From NCBI GenBank assembly GCA_013177995.1, contig JABLXN010000012.1:1-64000 (forward strand): a stretch of 64,000 nt of DNA, given 5' to 3'. Numbering within the stretch: the first letter of the stretch is position 1; each line of letters begins with the position of its first letter. The position numbers were made by a program, and so were the translations under genes. Under the pieces are notes generated by a model. That model saw nothing but the letters and a program-made list of their open reading frames with translations. It had not been told where the DNA came from and did no database searches. The DNA comes from Brevinematales bacterium (lineage in GTDB: Bacteria; Spirochaetota; Brevinematia; Brevinematales; Thermospiraceae). Positions 34,890-44,600 of the stretch are shown here, piece by piece.

Positions 34890-36365
34890 ATGCTTTCTCT
34901 CTGGAACGAGGTAAGCCAGAAGCAAAATGATATCCCTCATTTTCATCTTCTCATCGATGGATGCTGGAAATGTCTCTCCTCCGGTGAGTATCAGGACGTC
35001 ATTAACCCGGCCACAGGGGAGGTTATCGCCCGTGTACCGCTTGCCAATCAACAAGACGTAGAAAACGCCATCACTGCCGCGTATCGTTTCTTTCAAACGT
35101 TAGTCTTTGACCCCTTGGAGAGAATAGAGATCATGCTCCGTGCCTCAGACATCCTCAAAAACTACCAGGAGGAGATGGCCAAAACCATTGTGCTTGAGTC
35201 AGGAAAGCCCATCTCCATCGCCCTCTCTGAGGTAGATGCCACCATTGAACGGCTTCATCTTGTTCTTGAAGAGGTGAGAGTCCTCTATGGGGAATACCTC
35301 CCCGGAGAATGGGTCAAAGATACCAGAGGAAAATTTGCCATTGTCAAACGCCGCCCCCTTGGGGTGGTAGCGGCTATCGCCCCCTTCAATTATCCCCTCT
35401 TTATTGGGGCTGCCAAAATTATTCCGGCCCTCTTAGCGGGAAATACTGTCGTGGTCAAACCAGCCAGTGATACCCCCCTCTCCCTTATCCTGTTCGTCAG
35501 GATTTTAGAAAAGGCTGGCATTCCCGCAGGGAGTATCCACGTAATCACCGGGAGTGGAAAAGAAATCGGAGATACGCTGGTAACCCACTCGCTTGTCAGG
35601 GCTATCAGTTTCACCGGTTCTACCGCGGTGGGAGAACATATTGCCCGGTTAGCAGGAATGAAACGCCTCCACCTTGAACTGGGGGGAAAGGCGGCCGCCC
35701 TTGTTTTCAAAGATGCGGACATCAGGACAACCGCCGCTCTTCTCTGCAAAGGGGCTTTCCGTAACTCAGGACAGCGCTGCGATGCGGTGAGCCGTGTCCT
35801 TGTGGAAGAAAAGGTCGCTGATACCCTCTTGGAGGCACTGAGAGAAGAGAGCCAACACTACTTCTGTGGGGATCCGATGGACCCCAAAACCCCTATGGGA
35901 ACGGTTATCAATGAAGGGGCCGCGAAACGATTGGATGCTCTTCTTGAGGACGCCAAAAACCACGGGGCTTCTTTCCTGGCAGAGAAGAAACGAACAGGGC
36001 TTTTTTATCCTCCCCATATCCTCGAGATAAACACAGAGTGCCGACTTGCCTGGGAGGAGATTTTTGGGCCCATCCTCCCCGTTATCCGGGTCAAAAACGA
36101 AAAAGAGGCCATCGAACTTGCCAACCAGTCTGAATATGGGCTTGACAGTTGTGTGTTCACCCAGGATATTGACAGGGCCTTCAGGGTGGCTGAGAAACTT
36201 CACGACGGAAGTATCACCATCAACTCTATCCCGGCCCATGGGGTAGGACACTTCCCCTTTGGAGGAAACAAACGCTCTGGTATCGGACGAGAGGGCATCA
36301 AGTACAGTATTGATGAACTCACCGAACTCCATACTATTATTGTTAGTCTCAAAGAGGAGAAATGA
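34890..36365 (+). CDS. NAD(P)-dependent aldehyde dehydrogenase, probably GapN-like
   Basis: 491 residues from MLSLWNEV, which has GGGAGG upstream and follows murG by 2 nt. ALDH landmarks: IAPFNYPL, VVKPASDTPLS, FTGSTAVGE, catalytic Glu in ELGGKAAALV, nucleophile Cys in NSGQRCDAVSRVLV, and EEIFGPILPV. The RC-x-AV-x-RV context and the ending FPFGGNKRSGIGREGIKYSIDEL resemble non-phosphorylating glyceraldehyde-3-phosphate dehydrogenase, which makes 3-phosphoglycerate and NADPH. Lactaldehyde or succinate-semialdehyde dehydrogenase are alternatives. Confidence 0.85.
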   Translation: MLSLWNEVSQKQNDIPHFHLLIDGCWKCLSSGEYQDVINPATGEVIARVPLANQQDVENAITAAYRFFQTLVFDPLERIEIMLRASDILKNYQEEMAKTIVLESGKPISIALSEVDATIERLHLVLEEVRVLYGEYLPGEWVKDTRGKFAIVKRRPLGVVAAIAPFNYPLFIGAAKIIPALLAGNTVVVKPASDTPLSLILFVRILEKAGIPAGSIHVITGSGKEIGDTLVTHSLVRAISFTGSTAVGEHIARLAGMKRLHLELGGKAAALVFKDADIRTTAALLCKGAFRNSGQRCDAVSRVLVEEKVADTLLEALREESQHYFCGDPMDPKTPMGTVINEGAAKRLDALLEDAKNHGASFLAEKKRTGLFYPPHILEINTECRLAWEEIFGPILPVIRVKNEKEAIELANQSEYGLDSCVFTQDIDRAFRVAEKLHDGSITINSIPAHGVGHFPFGGNKRSGIGREGIKYSIDELTELHTIIVSLKEEK

Positions 36366-37051
36366 TGAAAAAACAGAACCCCCTTCTTGCCCTATCCCAT
36401 GTAGCCAAATCCTTCCGTATCTCTGGAAAACGGGTAGAAATCCTGCAGGATATTTCCCTTGAGGTCCATCCCGGCCAATGGATTGGACTCATGGGAAACT
36501 CTGGAAGCGGGAAAACCACCCTTCTCTCTCTCATCGCTGGTCTCATACGCCCTGAGAAAGGCCGTGTCTTCTGGCATGGAAAAAGACTCCACTACTTCTT
36601 TGATATCTATCCCGCCTTCCTCAGAAACCGATATATAGGGTTTATCTTCCAGGACTTTCGCCTCATAGAAAACGAAAGTGTATGGGAAAACCTTCTCCTC
36701 CCCCTGCGCATCAAGGGATGGTACCACAGAAAAGACCTCAAACGGGCAGAATGGCTGTTAGAACGGGTGGGACTTGAAAGCCACCGCCGTCATAAAGCAG
36801 GGCTTCTCTCCGGGGGACAGAAACAAAGGCTTGCCCTTGCCAGAGCTCTTGTTCTTCAACCCTCCCTCATCCTTGCCGATGAGCCTTTTGCCAACCTCGA
36901 CGAAAACACCTCAGAGGAAATGATGGAGCTACTCCTCTCTCTACGAAAAGAGGAACCATTTGCCATGATCCTTGTTCACCATAGAAAAAAACTCACCAAA
37001 TACTGCGAGAAAACCTATCACCTGAAAGAAGGGAGGCTCCACGAGGCATGA
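36365..37051 (+). CDS. ABC transporter ATPase (FtsE/LolD/MacB type)
   Basis: 228 residues. Walker A GNSGSGKTT, Q-loop FIFQDFRL, signature LLSGGQKQRLALARAL, Walker B LILADEPFANLDE and H-loop LVHHRKK. Two overlapping ATGs (36362 and 36365) touch the dehydrogenase stop; the second has better spacing from GAGGAG. It overlaps the permease gene by 4 nt, so the pair forms one exporter or mechanotransmission complex. Confidence 0.9.
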   Translation: MKKQNPLLALSHVAKSFRISGKRVEILQDISLEVHPGQWIGLMGNSGSGKTTLLSLIAGLIRPEKGRVFWHGKRLHYFFDIYPAFLRNRYIGFIFQDFRLIENESVWENLLLPLRIKGWYHRKDLKRAEWLLERVGLESHRRHKAGLLSGGQKQRLALARALVLQPSLILADEPFANLDENTSEEMMELLLSLRKEEPFAMILVHHRKKLTKYCEKTYHLKEGRLHEA

Positions 37052-38283
37052 AAAAGCTTATTCTCTTCTTCAAAGAGCTTGTAGCAGAACCATGGTTTCA
37101 TTTTCTCTTTCTCCTTGTGCTGGCATTCGCCATCTGGTTCAGTCTTGCCTTTGTCAGCATAGAACAAACCACCCTCTCCTATCTCCAGAACCGATTTGAG
37201 GCCAATCTCCCCCCCAAGACCATACGTATCACCCCAAAACCTGTGAAAACCCTCTCTTTTTTCGGGCTTCAGGTCAAACGCCCTGAAGGGAGTTTCATTG
37301 ACGACAGGACCATCACGAGAATCCGTCGTCTCAACGGAATAAAACGGATCTATTCCTTCCTCTCCTCCCAGGTTCCTATGCAGGTCCAGATTTCCCTCTT
37401 CGGTCTTGGCTACCAGAGTGATGTGGTGGCTATAGGGGTCCCCTGGGAGTTTATCCAGAGCGAGATTCCTTCCTCATACCGCTCTCGCTGGAGAAACTGG
37501 AAAGAAGGCGAAAAGGTGATAGGGCTTCTTCCTTCCCTTCTCCTTGATATGTACAATCAGACCCTCGCTAAACCAAACCAGCTCCCTACCATTACTGAAG
37601 ACTTTGCCAGGGGTCAAAATCTCCGGCTGGTCTTTGGAAAATCAAGCCTGAAGACCACAGGGACACCGGTTGTTGTTGACGGGGAACTCGCAGGTTTCAG
37701 CCACAAGGTAGGAGAGATCGCCCTCATTCTCCCCCTCGCTGTGGTAAGCCATTATAACCGCCTCTTTGGCTATACGAACGCTGAGTACAGCTATGTCCTT
37801 GTAGAAGTGGAAACCCATGAGCATGTTCTCCCCATCACCAAGGAAATCCAGAAATGGGGCCTTGTGGTCAACTCAGAAAGCGGGATTTCGCAGGAGATTG
37901 TTTCTCTCAAGAAAAACCTGAGGCTTCTCTTCCGGCTTTTGCAGGGTATCATCTGGGGACTCTGCGGAGTGGCTATCGGACTGGCCGCCTTTCTCTCTGG
38001 TCTGAGACGACAGTCGTATTATCATCTCCTGAGGATTTTGGGAGAGAGCCGGTTATTTCTTCTCCTTTCTGTCGCGGCAAAATATATGCTTTTCGTGTGG
38101 ATAGCCTTCTCTTTTGCTACTTTCTCCTTTGGGTATTTTGTCAAAAAGCTTCCTCTCTCCATCCCGGGTATTTCGTTTGAAATTGCTACCAGACCGGATA
38201 TGCTTTTTCTCTACCTTGCGGTGGGTATTGCCCTTCTGCCTTCCCTCTCCCTTCTCACTACACGCCCGGGGAATAGACTTTAA
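37048..38283 (+). CDS. ABC transporter permease (FtsX/LolE/MacB type)
   Basis: 411 residues. TM1 about 15-38, a large periplasmic domain (about 40-290) like MacB-PCD, then three more helices (about 295-320, 340-365, 385-405), the classical four-TM layout. The periplasmic domain contains QVPMQVQISLFGLGYQ and GEIALILPLAVV. At this length it is more like LolC/E or MacB than FtsX, so lipoprotein release or export of an envelope substrate is plausible. No adaptor protein is adjacent. The stop codon abuts a MITE-like repeat. Confidence 0.82.
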   Translation: MKKLILFFKELVAEPWFHFLFLLVLAFAIWFSLAFVSIEQTTLSYLQNRFEANLPPKTIRITPKPVKTLSFFGLQVKRPEGSFIDDRTITRIRRLNGIKRIYSFLSSQVPMQVQISLFGLGYQSDVVAIGVPWEFIQSEIPSSYRSRWRNWKEGEKVIGLLPSLLLDMYNQTLAKPNQLPTITEDFARGQNLRLVFGKSSLKTTGTPVVVDGELAGFSHKVGEIALILPLAVVSHYNRLFGYTNAEYSYVLVEVETHEHVLPITKEIQKWGLVVNSESGISQEIVSLKKNLRLLFRLLQGIIWGLCGVAIGLAAFLSGLRRQSYYHLLRILGESRLFLLLSVAAKYMLFVWIAFSFATFSFGYFVKKLPLSIPGISFEIATRPDMLFLYLAVGIALLPSLSLLTTRPGNRL

Positions 38284-38284
38284 T

Positions 38285-38479
38285 TCTTGCGAGGGTGTTT
38301 TCTTCCCCTGTTTAGGTCAGAGGCTACGTCCCTCTTCCCCGCTTTTTCTGTTTACAAGGCTTCATTTGTCTTTTTAATTCAAAAAATAGATCTGTTTATT
38401 GCTGAAAAGAAGATTTTTTATACTATATTTTGTTTTTCATTACTTTTTTGAGACCTTTGCACATTCGTGCAAAGGTCTC
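38285..38479 (+). repeat. MITE-like dispersed repeat, copy 4
   Basis: Starts almost at the permease stop codon with a degraded left end (TTGCGAGGGTG for TTGCACGGGTG) and ends with an intact hairpin GAGACCTTTGCAC-ATTC-GTGCAAAGGTCTC (38450-38479). The remaining 54 bases to the sigma-28-like promoter of flgJ hold nothing else. Confidence 0.78.
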
Positions 38480-38533
38480 ATCTCGAAGGATATCAGCCCA
38501 TAAGCCCACTCTTTCAAAATAAAGCCTCTCCCC

Positions 38534-38560
38534 TTGAGTTTTCTCTCTTTTTTCCGATAA
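38534..38560 (+). promoter_or_regulatory. Sigma-28-like promoter of flgJ
   Basis: TTGAGTTT - 11 nt - TCCGATAA. It matches the sigma-28 consensus TAAAGTTT-N11-GCCGATAA at six and seven of eight positions with canonical spacing, and the -10 ends 19 nt before the flgJ ATG. Confidence 0.42.
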
Positions 38561-38579
38561 CCTCAATAAGGAGGCTCAC

Positions 38580-38918
38580 ATGACACTCTCGGGAAGCGAA
38601 CGGGTATTTCAGGTCAGTGCCGAAAAAGAACTTGCCGACCTCAAAAATCTCAAAAGCAAGGCCCTCCAGGCTGATGAAAAAAGGATGCAAGAGGTTGCCG
38701 CTGAATTTGAATCCCTCTTTGTCAACGAACTCTTCAAGTCCATGCGCCGCACTGTTCCCAAAAACGACTACCTCAATGGAGGGCTTCGCCAGGACATCTT
38801 TGAGGACATGCTCTATCAGGAATACGCCCGAAAAATCTCCCATAGCGGGGGACTTGGACTGGGCGAAATGGTGTACAAATATCTTCTCTCCACCCAGAAG
38901 GAAAAACCTCTCAAATAA
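38580..38918 (+). CDS. flgJ: FlgJ-like flagellar rod-binding protein without hydrolase domain
   Basis: 112 residues, matching only the rod-capping N-terminal half of enteric FlgJ. Key block: EVAAEFESLFVNELFKSMRRT, then GLRQDIFEDMLYQEYARKIS and GLGLGEMVYKYL. The peptidoglycan hydrolase half is absent, as in spirochaetes and many other groups, so wall opening must come from another enzyme; the Slt-like gene at 57819 is one candidate. AAGGAGG precedes the ATG. A single gene with its own promoter and terminator. Confidence 0.9.
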   Translation: MTLSGSERVFQVSAEKELADLKNLKSKALQADEKRMQEVAAEFESLFVNELFKSMRRTVPKNDYLNGGLRQDIFEDMLYQEYARKISHSGGLGLGEMVYKYLLSTQKEKPLK

Positions 38919-38945
38919 AAAAACCCGCCTTTCGGCGGGTTTGTT
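38917..38945. terminator. Bidirectional terminator between flgJ and a lipoprotein gene
   Basis: ACCCGCC-TTTC-GGCGGGT (38923-38940) with flanking A and T runs. It overlaps the ends of both converging genes. Confidence 0.85.
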
Positions 38946-39441
38946 ATTGTCGAGCTTTGAATGTCTGGGAAATAAAAGGAGTTCCTGCTCCAATAAAACA
39001 CATATTGGTTACATCATTCGGATCATTTTCGTTTGTTCCAGTAAATACCCAATTTGTGTACTTCATCGTATCGCCAGAAACGGTGTACCATATTTTACTC
39101 ACACCAATATAATTAATGTCACTCTCATCATCATATTCACTATCAGGCATTGAGAAAGTTGTAGAAGTAAACTCAACCAAATTCGTAGTATATTCTGAAG
39201 TCAAAACTCTATCGTCATATACCCTTATAAGCATTTGACTCTCTGAAAAGGTAAAAGTAAAAAAATCATCAGGAGACAGCCCAAGTGACATCCCATTAGC
39301 CATCTCCCAAGAAACAAGTTGCCACTCCGTCCCTAAAAAAGGATAATTCTTGACTTCTTCCTTCTCTTTGGGAGTAGTGGTACACCCGACCATGATCATC
39401 ATCACAACACCAACAAAACCCAACCATTTTTTTGTTTGCAT
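38944..39441 (-). CDS. Small lipoprotein of unknown function
   Basis: 165 residues starting MQTKKWLGF with GAGGAGG upstream. Lipobox IMVGC (Cys about residue 20). The rest is a beta-rich, Thr/Asp-rich domain: FLGTEWQLVSWEM, FTFTFSESQMLIRVYDD and TVSGDTMKYTNWVF. The pattern resembles lipocalin-like META or copper-resistance-type domains with an initial W-x-L-V-S strand, but I cannot assign one. It is divergent from thyX, and both genes share the same GAGGTTTGCCATG around their starts. Confidence 0.72.
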   Translation of the reverse strand: MQTKKWLGFVGVVMMIMVGCTTTPKEKEEVKNYPFLGTEWQLVSWEMANGMSLGLSPDDFFTFTFSESQMLIRVYDDRVLTSEYTTNLVEFTSTTFSMPDSEYDDESDINYIGVSKIWYTVSGDTMKYTNWVFTGTNENDPNDVTNMCFIGAGTPFISQTFKARQ

Positions 39442-39580
39442 GGCAAACCTCCTCACTATTGTTTTTCTTCAAAACATTATTACCTTCATTTTTCCATTTT
39501 TTCAACTTTTTTCCTCAAATTAAGGAAAAAAAATTTTTTTTCTCTTATACTTATACTATCCTATTTACGTGAGGTTTGCC

Positions 39581-40228
39581 ATGACCATCACTCTTTTGCA
39601 GTATACACCGGACCCGGAGAAACTCATCGAATATAGCGCCCGGGTGTGTTATCTCTCCCAGGAAAAAATGAGCCCTACCTCACACGAGAAGTTTCTCCCC
39701 GGGCTTCTCAAAAATGGGCATCTCTCCGTCTTTGAACATGCCTCAGCCACGTTTTTTATCGAAGGAATCAGCCGTGCCTGTAGCCACCAACTGGTCCGCC
39801 ATAGACTCGCTAGCTTCTCCCAGCAGTCACAGCGCTATGTAGAAGAAAAGGGTTTTCTGTATGTAACCCCCCCTGAAATAGAGAAAAACCCGAAGGCTCT
39901 TGAAGTCTATGAAAACACCATGAAAAGCCTGCAAGAGGCCTATGAGAAACTGGTGTCCCTTGGCATCAAGAGAGAGGACGCCCGTTTTCTTCTCCCCAAT
40001 GCCACCCACACCACCCTGAGTATGACAGCCAATTTCCGTGAATGGCTTCACATCATTGACATGCGCGTAAGCCCCCATGCCCAGTGGGAGATTCGAGAAC
40101 TCCTCACCCTCATCTGGAAGGAACTCTACGCCATAGCCCCGGTGGTTTTTGGCCTCACCTATTTCGAAAACTGGAGTAAGGATATTGACTTCAAACGGGA
40201 GGTCTTCTCCCAGCGTATTGCCCTATGA
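39581..40228 (+). CDS. thyX: Flavin-dependent thymidylate synthase
   Basis: Makes dTMP from dUMP using FAD and methylene-tetrahydrofolate. 215 residues from MTITLLQY with GAGG six bases upstream. The ThyX motif RHRLASFSQQSQRY is intact; SVFEHASATFFIEGISRACSHQLVRHR precedes it and ARFLLPNATHTTL and the terminal WEIRELLTLIWKEL region complete the fold. Its presence suggests thyA may be lacking. Its stop overlaps the next gene by 4 nt (ATGA). Confidence 0.95.
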   Translation: MTITLLQYTPDPEKLIEYSARVCYLSQEKMSPTSHEKFLPGLLKNGHLSVFEHASATFFIEGISRACSHQLVRHRLASFSQQSQRYVEEKGFLYVTPPEIEKNPKALEVYENTMKSLQEAYEKLVSLGIKREDARFLLPNATHTTLSMTANFREWLHIIDMRVSPHAQWEIRELLTLIWKELYAIAPVVFGLTYFENWSKDIDFKREVFSQRIAL

Positions 40229-41388
40229 GACTCTCCACAAGGCTTTCCTGGGATGTAGAGGAAAACAGCTGGGCAGAAACACTTTCTTCTTCTCACATCC
40301 TCTATGATCTGACTATCTCCAATCCCACCGTGGCCTTTGACCTCCGCGACTACGAAAAGACTCTCCTCTCCGCTCTCTCGAAGCACGAGGCCCTCCTCTA
40401 CGATCCCTCACCCTTAGGACTTAAGAGCACCCGCAAATTTTTAGCGGAGACACTCTCCCTTTCCTCCCTTTGCCCAGAGAATATTCTCCTCACCAGTAGT
40501 ACCAGCGAGGCGTACAGCTTTCTTTTCAAGCTTCTCTGCGATCCGGGTGATGAGGTGCTTGTCCCTGTGCCAAGTTATCCTCTCTTTGAGTATTTGGCAA
40601 AACTCGAGAACGTTCGCGTTGTCCCCTATCGACTTGAATACCTCCACGGAAAAGGCTATGAGATAGATGTGGATTTTCTCAAAAAAGCCCTTTCTCCCTA
40701 CACAAAGGCGCTTGTGTACGTTCACCCCAACAATCCTACAGGTACAGGGGCCACAGAAAACGAAATAGCCCTCCTCAATGAGTTAGCCAAAGAACATGAT
40801 TTTGCGATTATCGTTGACGAAGTCTTTTCAGACTACTGGATCCATCGACCTCTCAATGTCCCCAAAAGCTGGTGGGGACTTGTTGATGGTCCTCTGTTCG
40901 TCCTTGGTGGGCTCTCAAAATCTCTTCTTCTCCCCCAGATGAAACTTGCCTGGACGCTTTTCCACGCCCCCAAAAAGGAGATGCCCTCCCTTCAAAAGGC
41001 CATGGAACTCATCGGAGATACCTATCTCTCTCCTTCTATCCCCATTCAGCTTGCCCTTCCCCACTGGTGGGAACTCAAACCAGAACTTAACTCACTTGTG
41101 ATAAAACGACTGTCGCAAAATCTCTCCCTTCTTGATTCGCTCTTATCAAATACCTCGTGTCGTCTGCAAACCATTCATGGGGGATGGAGTGCCGTGATTG
41201 AGATACCCCGTCTTCTCCCGGAGGAAAAACTTGTGCAGCGAATGGGTACACGAGGGGTGAAAATCTATCCTGGATATTTCTTTGACTTCGAAAAGGAAGG
41301 TCATGTAGTCATAAGCCTCCTCACCCCTCCAGACCATCTTGAGGCAGGCATAGAGATACTCCTCGAGGTCATCAGGGAAGAAATGTGA
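40225..41388 (+). CDS. Class I/II PLP-dependent aminotransferase
   Basis: 387 residues. Features: YDPSPLGLKSTRKFLAE, LTSSTSEAYSFLFKLL, the aromatic stacking region VPVPSYPLFEYL, HPNNPTGTGA, IIVDEVFSDYW and the PLP lysine in LGGLSKSLLLPQMKLAW. Placed with the AspC/AlaA-type subgroup I enzymes. The amino donor and acceptor cannot be read from sequence. Translationally coupled to thyX through ATGA, without an obvious metabolic link. Confidence 0.88.
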   Translation: MRLSTRLSWDVEENSWAETLSSSHILYDLTISNPTVAFDLRDYEKTLLSALSKHEALLYDPSPLGLKSTRKFLAETLSLSSLCPENILLTSSTSEAYSFLFKLLCDPGDEVLVPVPSYPLFEYLAKLENVRVVPYRLEYLHGKGYEIDVDFLKKALSPYTKALVYVHPNNPTGTGATENEIALLNELAKEHDFAIIVDEVFSDYWIHRPLNVPKSWWGLVDGPLFVLGGLSKSLLLPQMKLAWTLFHAPKKEMPSLQKAMELIGDTYLSPSIPIQLALPHWWELKPELNSLVIKRLSQNLSLLDSLLSNTSCRLQTIHGGWSAVIEIPRLLPEEKLVQRMGTRGVKIYPGYFFDFEKEGHVVISLLTPPDHLEAGIEILLEVIREEM

Positions 41389-41412
41389 AGAAAGGGAAAG
41401 AATTGCCTATTC

Positions 41413-41518
41413 GAGACCCTTGCACGGGTGTTTTCTTCCCCTATCTGGGTCAGGGGCTACGCCCCTCTTCCCCGTTTTTTCTGTTTACAAGGGTTTATTT
41501 GTCTTTTTTATCCAAAGA
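41413..41518 (+). repeat. MITE-like dispersed repeat, copy 5 (right end missing)
   Basis: Begins GAGACCCTTGCACGGGTG and follows the consensus through CAGGGGCTACGCCCCT to about 41518, where similarity ends. The terminal hairpin is absent. Twenty-seven bases later comes a copy of the 20-bp motif (41545-41563, GCTGAAACAAGGTGATAGC). Confidence 0.75.
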
Positions 41519-41544
41519 ACACCCTGCACACGTATTCGCTTTTT

Positions 41545-41563
41545 GCTGAAACAAGGTGATAGC
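41545..41563 (+). repeat. Single copy of the 20-bp motif
   Basis: GCTGAAACAAGGTGATAGC, identical over 19 bases with the copy at 21770, next to a truncated MITE-like repeat. Confidence 0.7.
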
Positions 41564-41581
41564 GCTTCTCTGCTATAAAAA

Positions 41582-41617
41582 ACAAAAGCGCCTCCCCGAA
41601 GGGAGGCGCTTTCTTTT
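41582..41617. terminator. Terminator of the giant-protein operon
   Basis: A perfect 12-bp stem AAAGCGCCTCCC-CGAA-GGGAGGCGCTTT (41585-41612), ending at the stop codon of the giant gene, with A/T-rich flanks on both sides. Confidence 0.88.
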
Positions 41618-44600
41618 ATCTTGCAATCACAATCGTTCCACTATACACCTCACCACCAGCCTCAATCTTGTACACATACACACCACCAGGCACATCGTAG
41701 CCAGAGAGATCTTTCCCATCCCAGAAGACCTCTCCATTGCCATACTCACCACTGCGTTCTACCTTGTACACCAGGTTGCCCTTGAGATCGTATATGCGGA
41801 CCACATACTTATCAACAGGCTTCTCAAACACAATGGAGAGTTTCATGTTCTGCACCTCTCGACCGCCACGCCGTGGAGTAAACACCTTCGGATCAGTTCG
41901 GACACTGATGAAGCCTTCTTTCACCTTTTCTGCTGTATCAGCCATCACGGTGTAGTACTTGTGGAGATAGCTTACCTTCACACTTACCGTATGGTTATTT
42001 GGATCAACCTTGCCGCCTAATTTCACCCACTGCTTGGTGGTAGCCCGCCAGTAGTAGATCGAGAGTTTGTCCTCACTCCAGCCCTGAGCAGCAATATACG
42101 CTGGATCATAGGCTATCCTGATCGTTGCATCGTTTTTCAGCCATTGTTCAGGCTGTTCCTCGCCCTTCGCATTGCGGATGACAAATATCCATGCCTTGGC
42201 ATTTGGCTTATCAAGAGGCGCCTGGATGGGCTTTTTCTCGGTGGCCTCTTGCTGTTCCGTCGTCATATTGGTAATCCAGATATCAAGCCTGAAGTTTTCT
42301 CCTATAGTGCCAGATGGGAAGGAAATCATTGTTTTCATATCATCGAGACATATCACTGTTTGTTCATCGGTAGCATCAGGACTCAGAAAATCCCGTTCCA
42401 TCTTGTTTGTACCAATGTTCGTTACCACGTTAGCCACTACCACGACTCCAGGCACACGGAGCTCTCGATAGTCTCTTCCCATGAGACCCACATCATAGGT
42501 ACCGGGCATCACATAATCCACCGTGTAAGAACCAGTTCCATCTGCCCCTGCTACCAAGAGTTCTCCAAACTTGTTGGTCTCTACCTGGGAGGTGCCTACC
42601 TTGTAGAGTTTGATAGTGGGGTTAGCAAATCCAGGGAGTACCACCCCTTTCACACGGCCAAAATCAGCCACAAGAACAGGAAGAATATTTTGCTCACCAC
42701 TTGGCACAATGGCATCCTCAAAGTTAATGGATCCCTCGTAGCGCACCTTCGCTGGCATATAGTTCGTCCAGTTGTCGTTGTTGACATACACCAGTTCAAG
42801 TTGGATCTCATCAGAGGTGCTATGGAGAATGCCATCGGCCTCATAGTTCACAATGATATTGGTAGCATTGGTGGTATAGGCAAGAGCCCTATTGAGGGTC
42901 TTTGACCTCACATTGGTCACCAGAAGAGCAGTATTACTCGACGCAATGATCACCTCTTTGATATCCCTATCATACAGGCCATTCTTCACCACATAGGTCA
43001 CCACCGCATAGTTATCGATACTGTAAATCACCTGTTTGTTCTTCACATACCCCTCGGTCGGCTGTGGTGGGGAGGTAAAATCAATCTGCCTGGTTTCCTC
43101 AGCCACAAGGGATCCCAGATTGTATGCTTTGAGTGTGGTATCAGAAAGCCTCGAGACACCCACACTATTGGTGAACTGGAAGAAGAGGGTGTTTGTCTCA
43201 CCAGGGGCAAGGTAAGGAGCGGCATACTGGACCACAATGGTCTGAGCATTGGGACGAGAAACCGTGGCAAGTGGATGGGTGGCTGTTACACCAGCCGGAG
43301 TCATATTGGTGAGTTCAGCAGGAATGGTCAAGACATTGGAGATCACCACCACCTCATCCGCAGACCTGTTGGAAATGGTGAGCTTGAAATCTGCAATTCG
43401 ATCATTGCCAGGAATGGTATACCATGTTGTCCACCAGATATTGGTCGTTTCAGGACGAGAGATAGTAGTAGCCTGCTTGAGGGCATCAGCAGACTTTTCC
43501 CTGAGAAGGCCTGGTCCTGTCCCGTTGTCGCCGTACACATTCCACACCAGTCCATTGGTGAAAAGCTGATTGGTCATATCCTGAAGCGTCATGGTGATCG
43601 TATCCACAGAACCCTTGGCAAGCGGTGTGGTATAGACCACCCAGAAGTTCGAAGGTGTGAGATTGGAGATACTTCCTAAACTACTTGTCACACTCGTGAT
43701 GTTGGTGTAGAAGAATCCATTGGGTTCAACCTTCACCCGATTCAATGGAAGCACTCCGGGTGTATTGTGGTACACCTTGAGAGTGATGATGTGGGATTTT
43801 CTATCCGAGGCCACTGTACGCTCTAAGAGTTCCCCAGAACCTGGATCAAGGACATTGGCCATCACGGTGATATTGGTGGTCTGGAAGCCATTGTCGAGGG
43901 TGAACACCCACGGCACATTATAGAGCGCATCGGTAATCGTATTGGTCACATCCAGTTCAATCCTCATCACCTGATTGGTGAGAAGCCCATCCAGAAGAAT
44001 AGTATAGGTATTGGGCGCTACAAAATTCGTATTGGTTGCCTGAACCGTTGCCGGAAGCGTCAAACGGATACTGGTATCGGCGAGGGCATTGGTAAACCCA
44101 TCTGGCACCACAAGAAGTATCCTCGAAATAGTATTCTGCCCATACCCTCTATTGGTAAGCACAAACCGAACAGTCCCCTCTCGAAGGGTGGTATATATCT
44201 CATTGATGGGCATCGTGGCTACCGCCTGAGGCACAGGCATTCTGAATACCACATTACTCGTTGCCCCGATCTGAGGAAGAGCTGCCACAAAGGTGGATCC
44301 AGAGGTTGTATAACGAACACTCAGGTCAAAGGAGGTATTGGTTTCCCCGTACTCAAAATCATCTCTCCACTTGACGGTGATAATATCATTCGATCCTGGT
44401 GCCATCCTGCCAGCTGGATACACCACCTCAAGATAGTTTGTTCCATTCTGTTCAAAGACACTGTAGCCAGAGGCCTTGCCACTACTAAAGGAGATCATAT
44501 TGGTCCTGAATGGCCATGGGATGGTGATACGCAGTCTATCAATCACATCCTGGTCACTCTCACTGGTATTCTGAAGAGCAAACTGAAGGGTATTGGTGAT

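Noticed and set aside
39430-39593. Identical GAGGTTTGCCATG around the starts of the divergent lipoprotein and thyX genes, considered as an operator
   Set aside because: It coincides exactly with two ribosome binding sites and start codons; shared use of similar translation signals explains it well enough.
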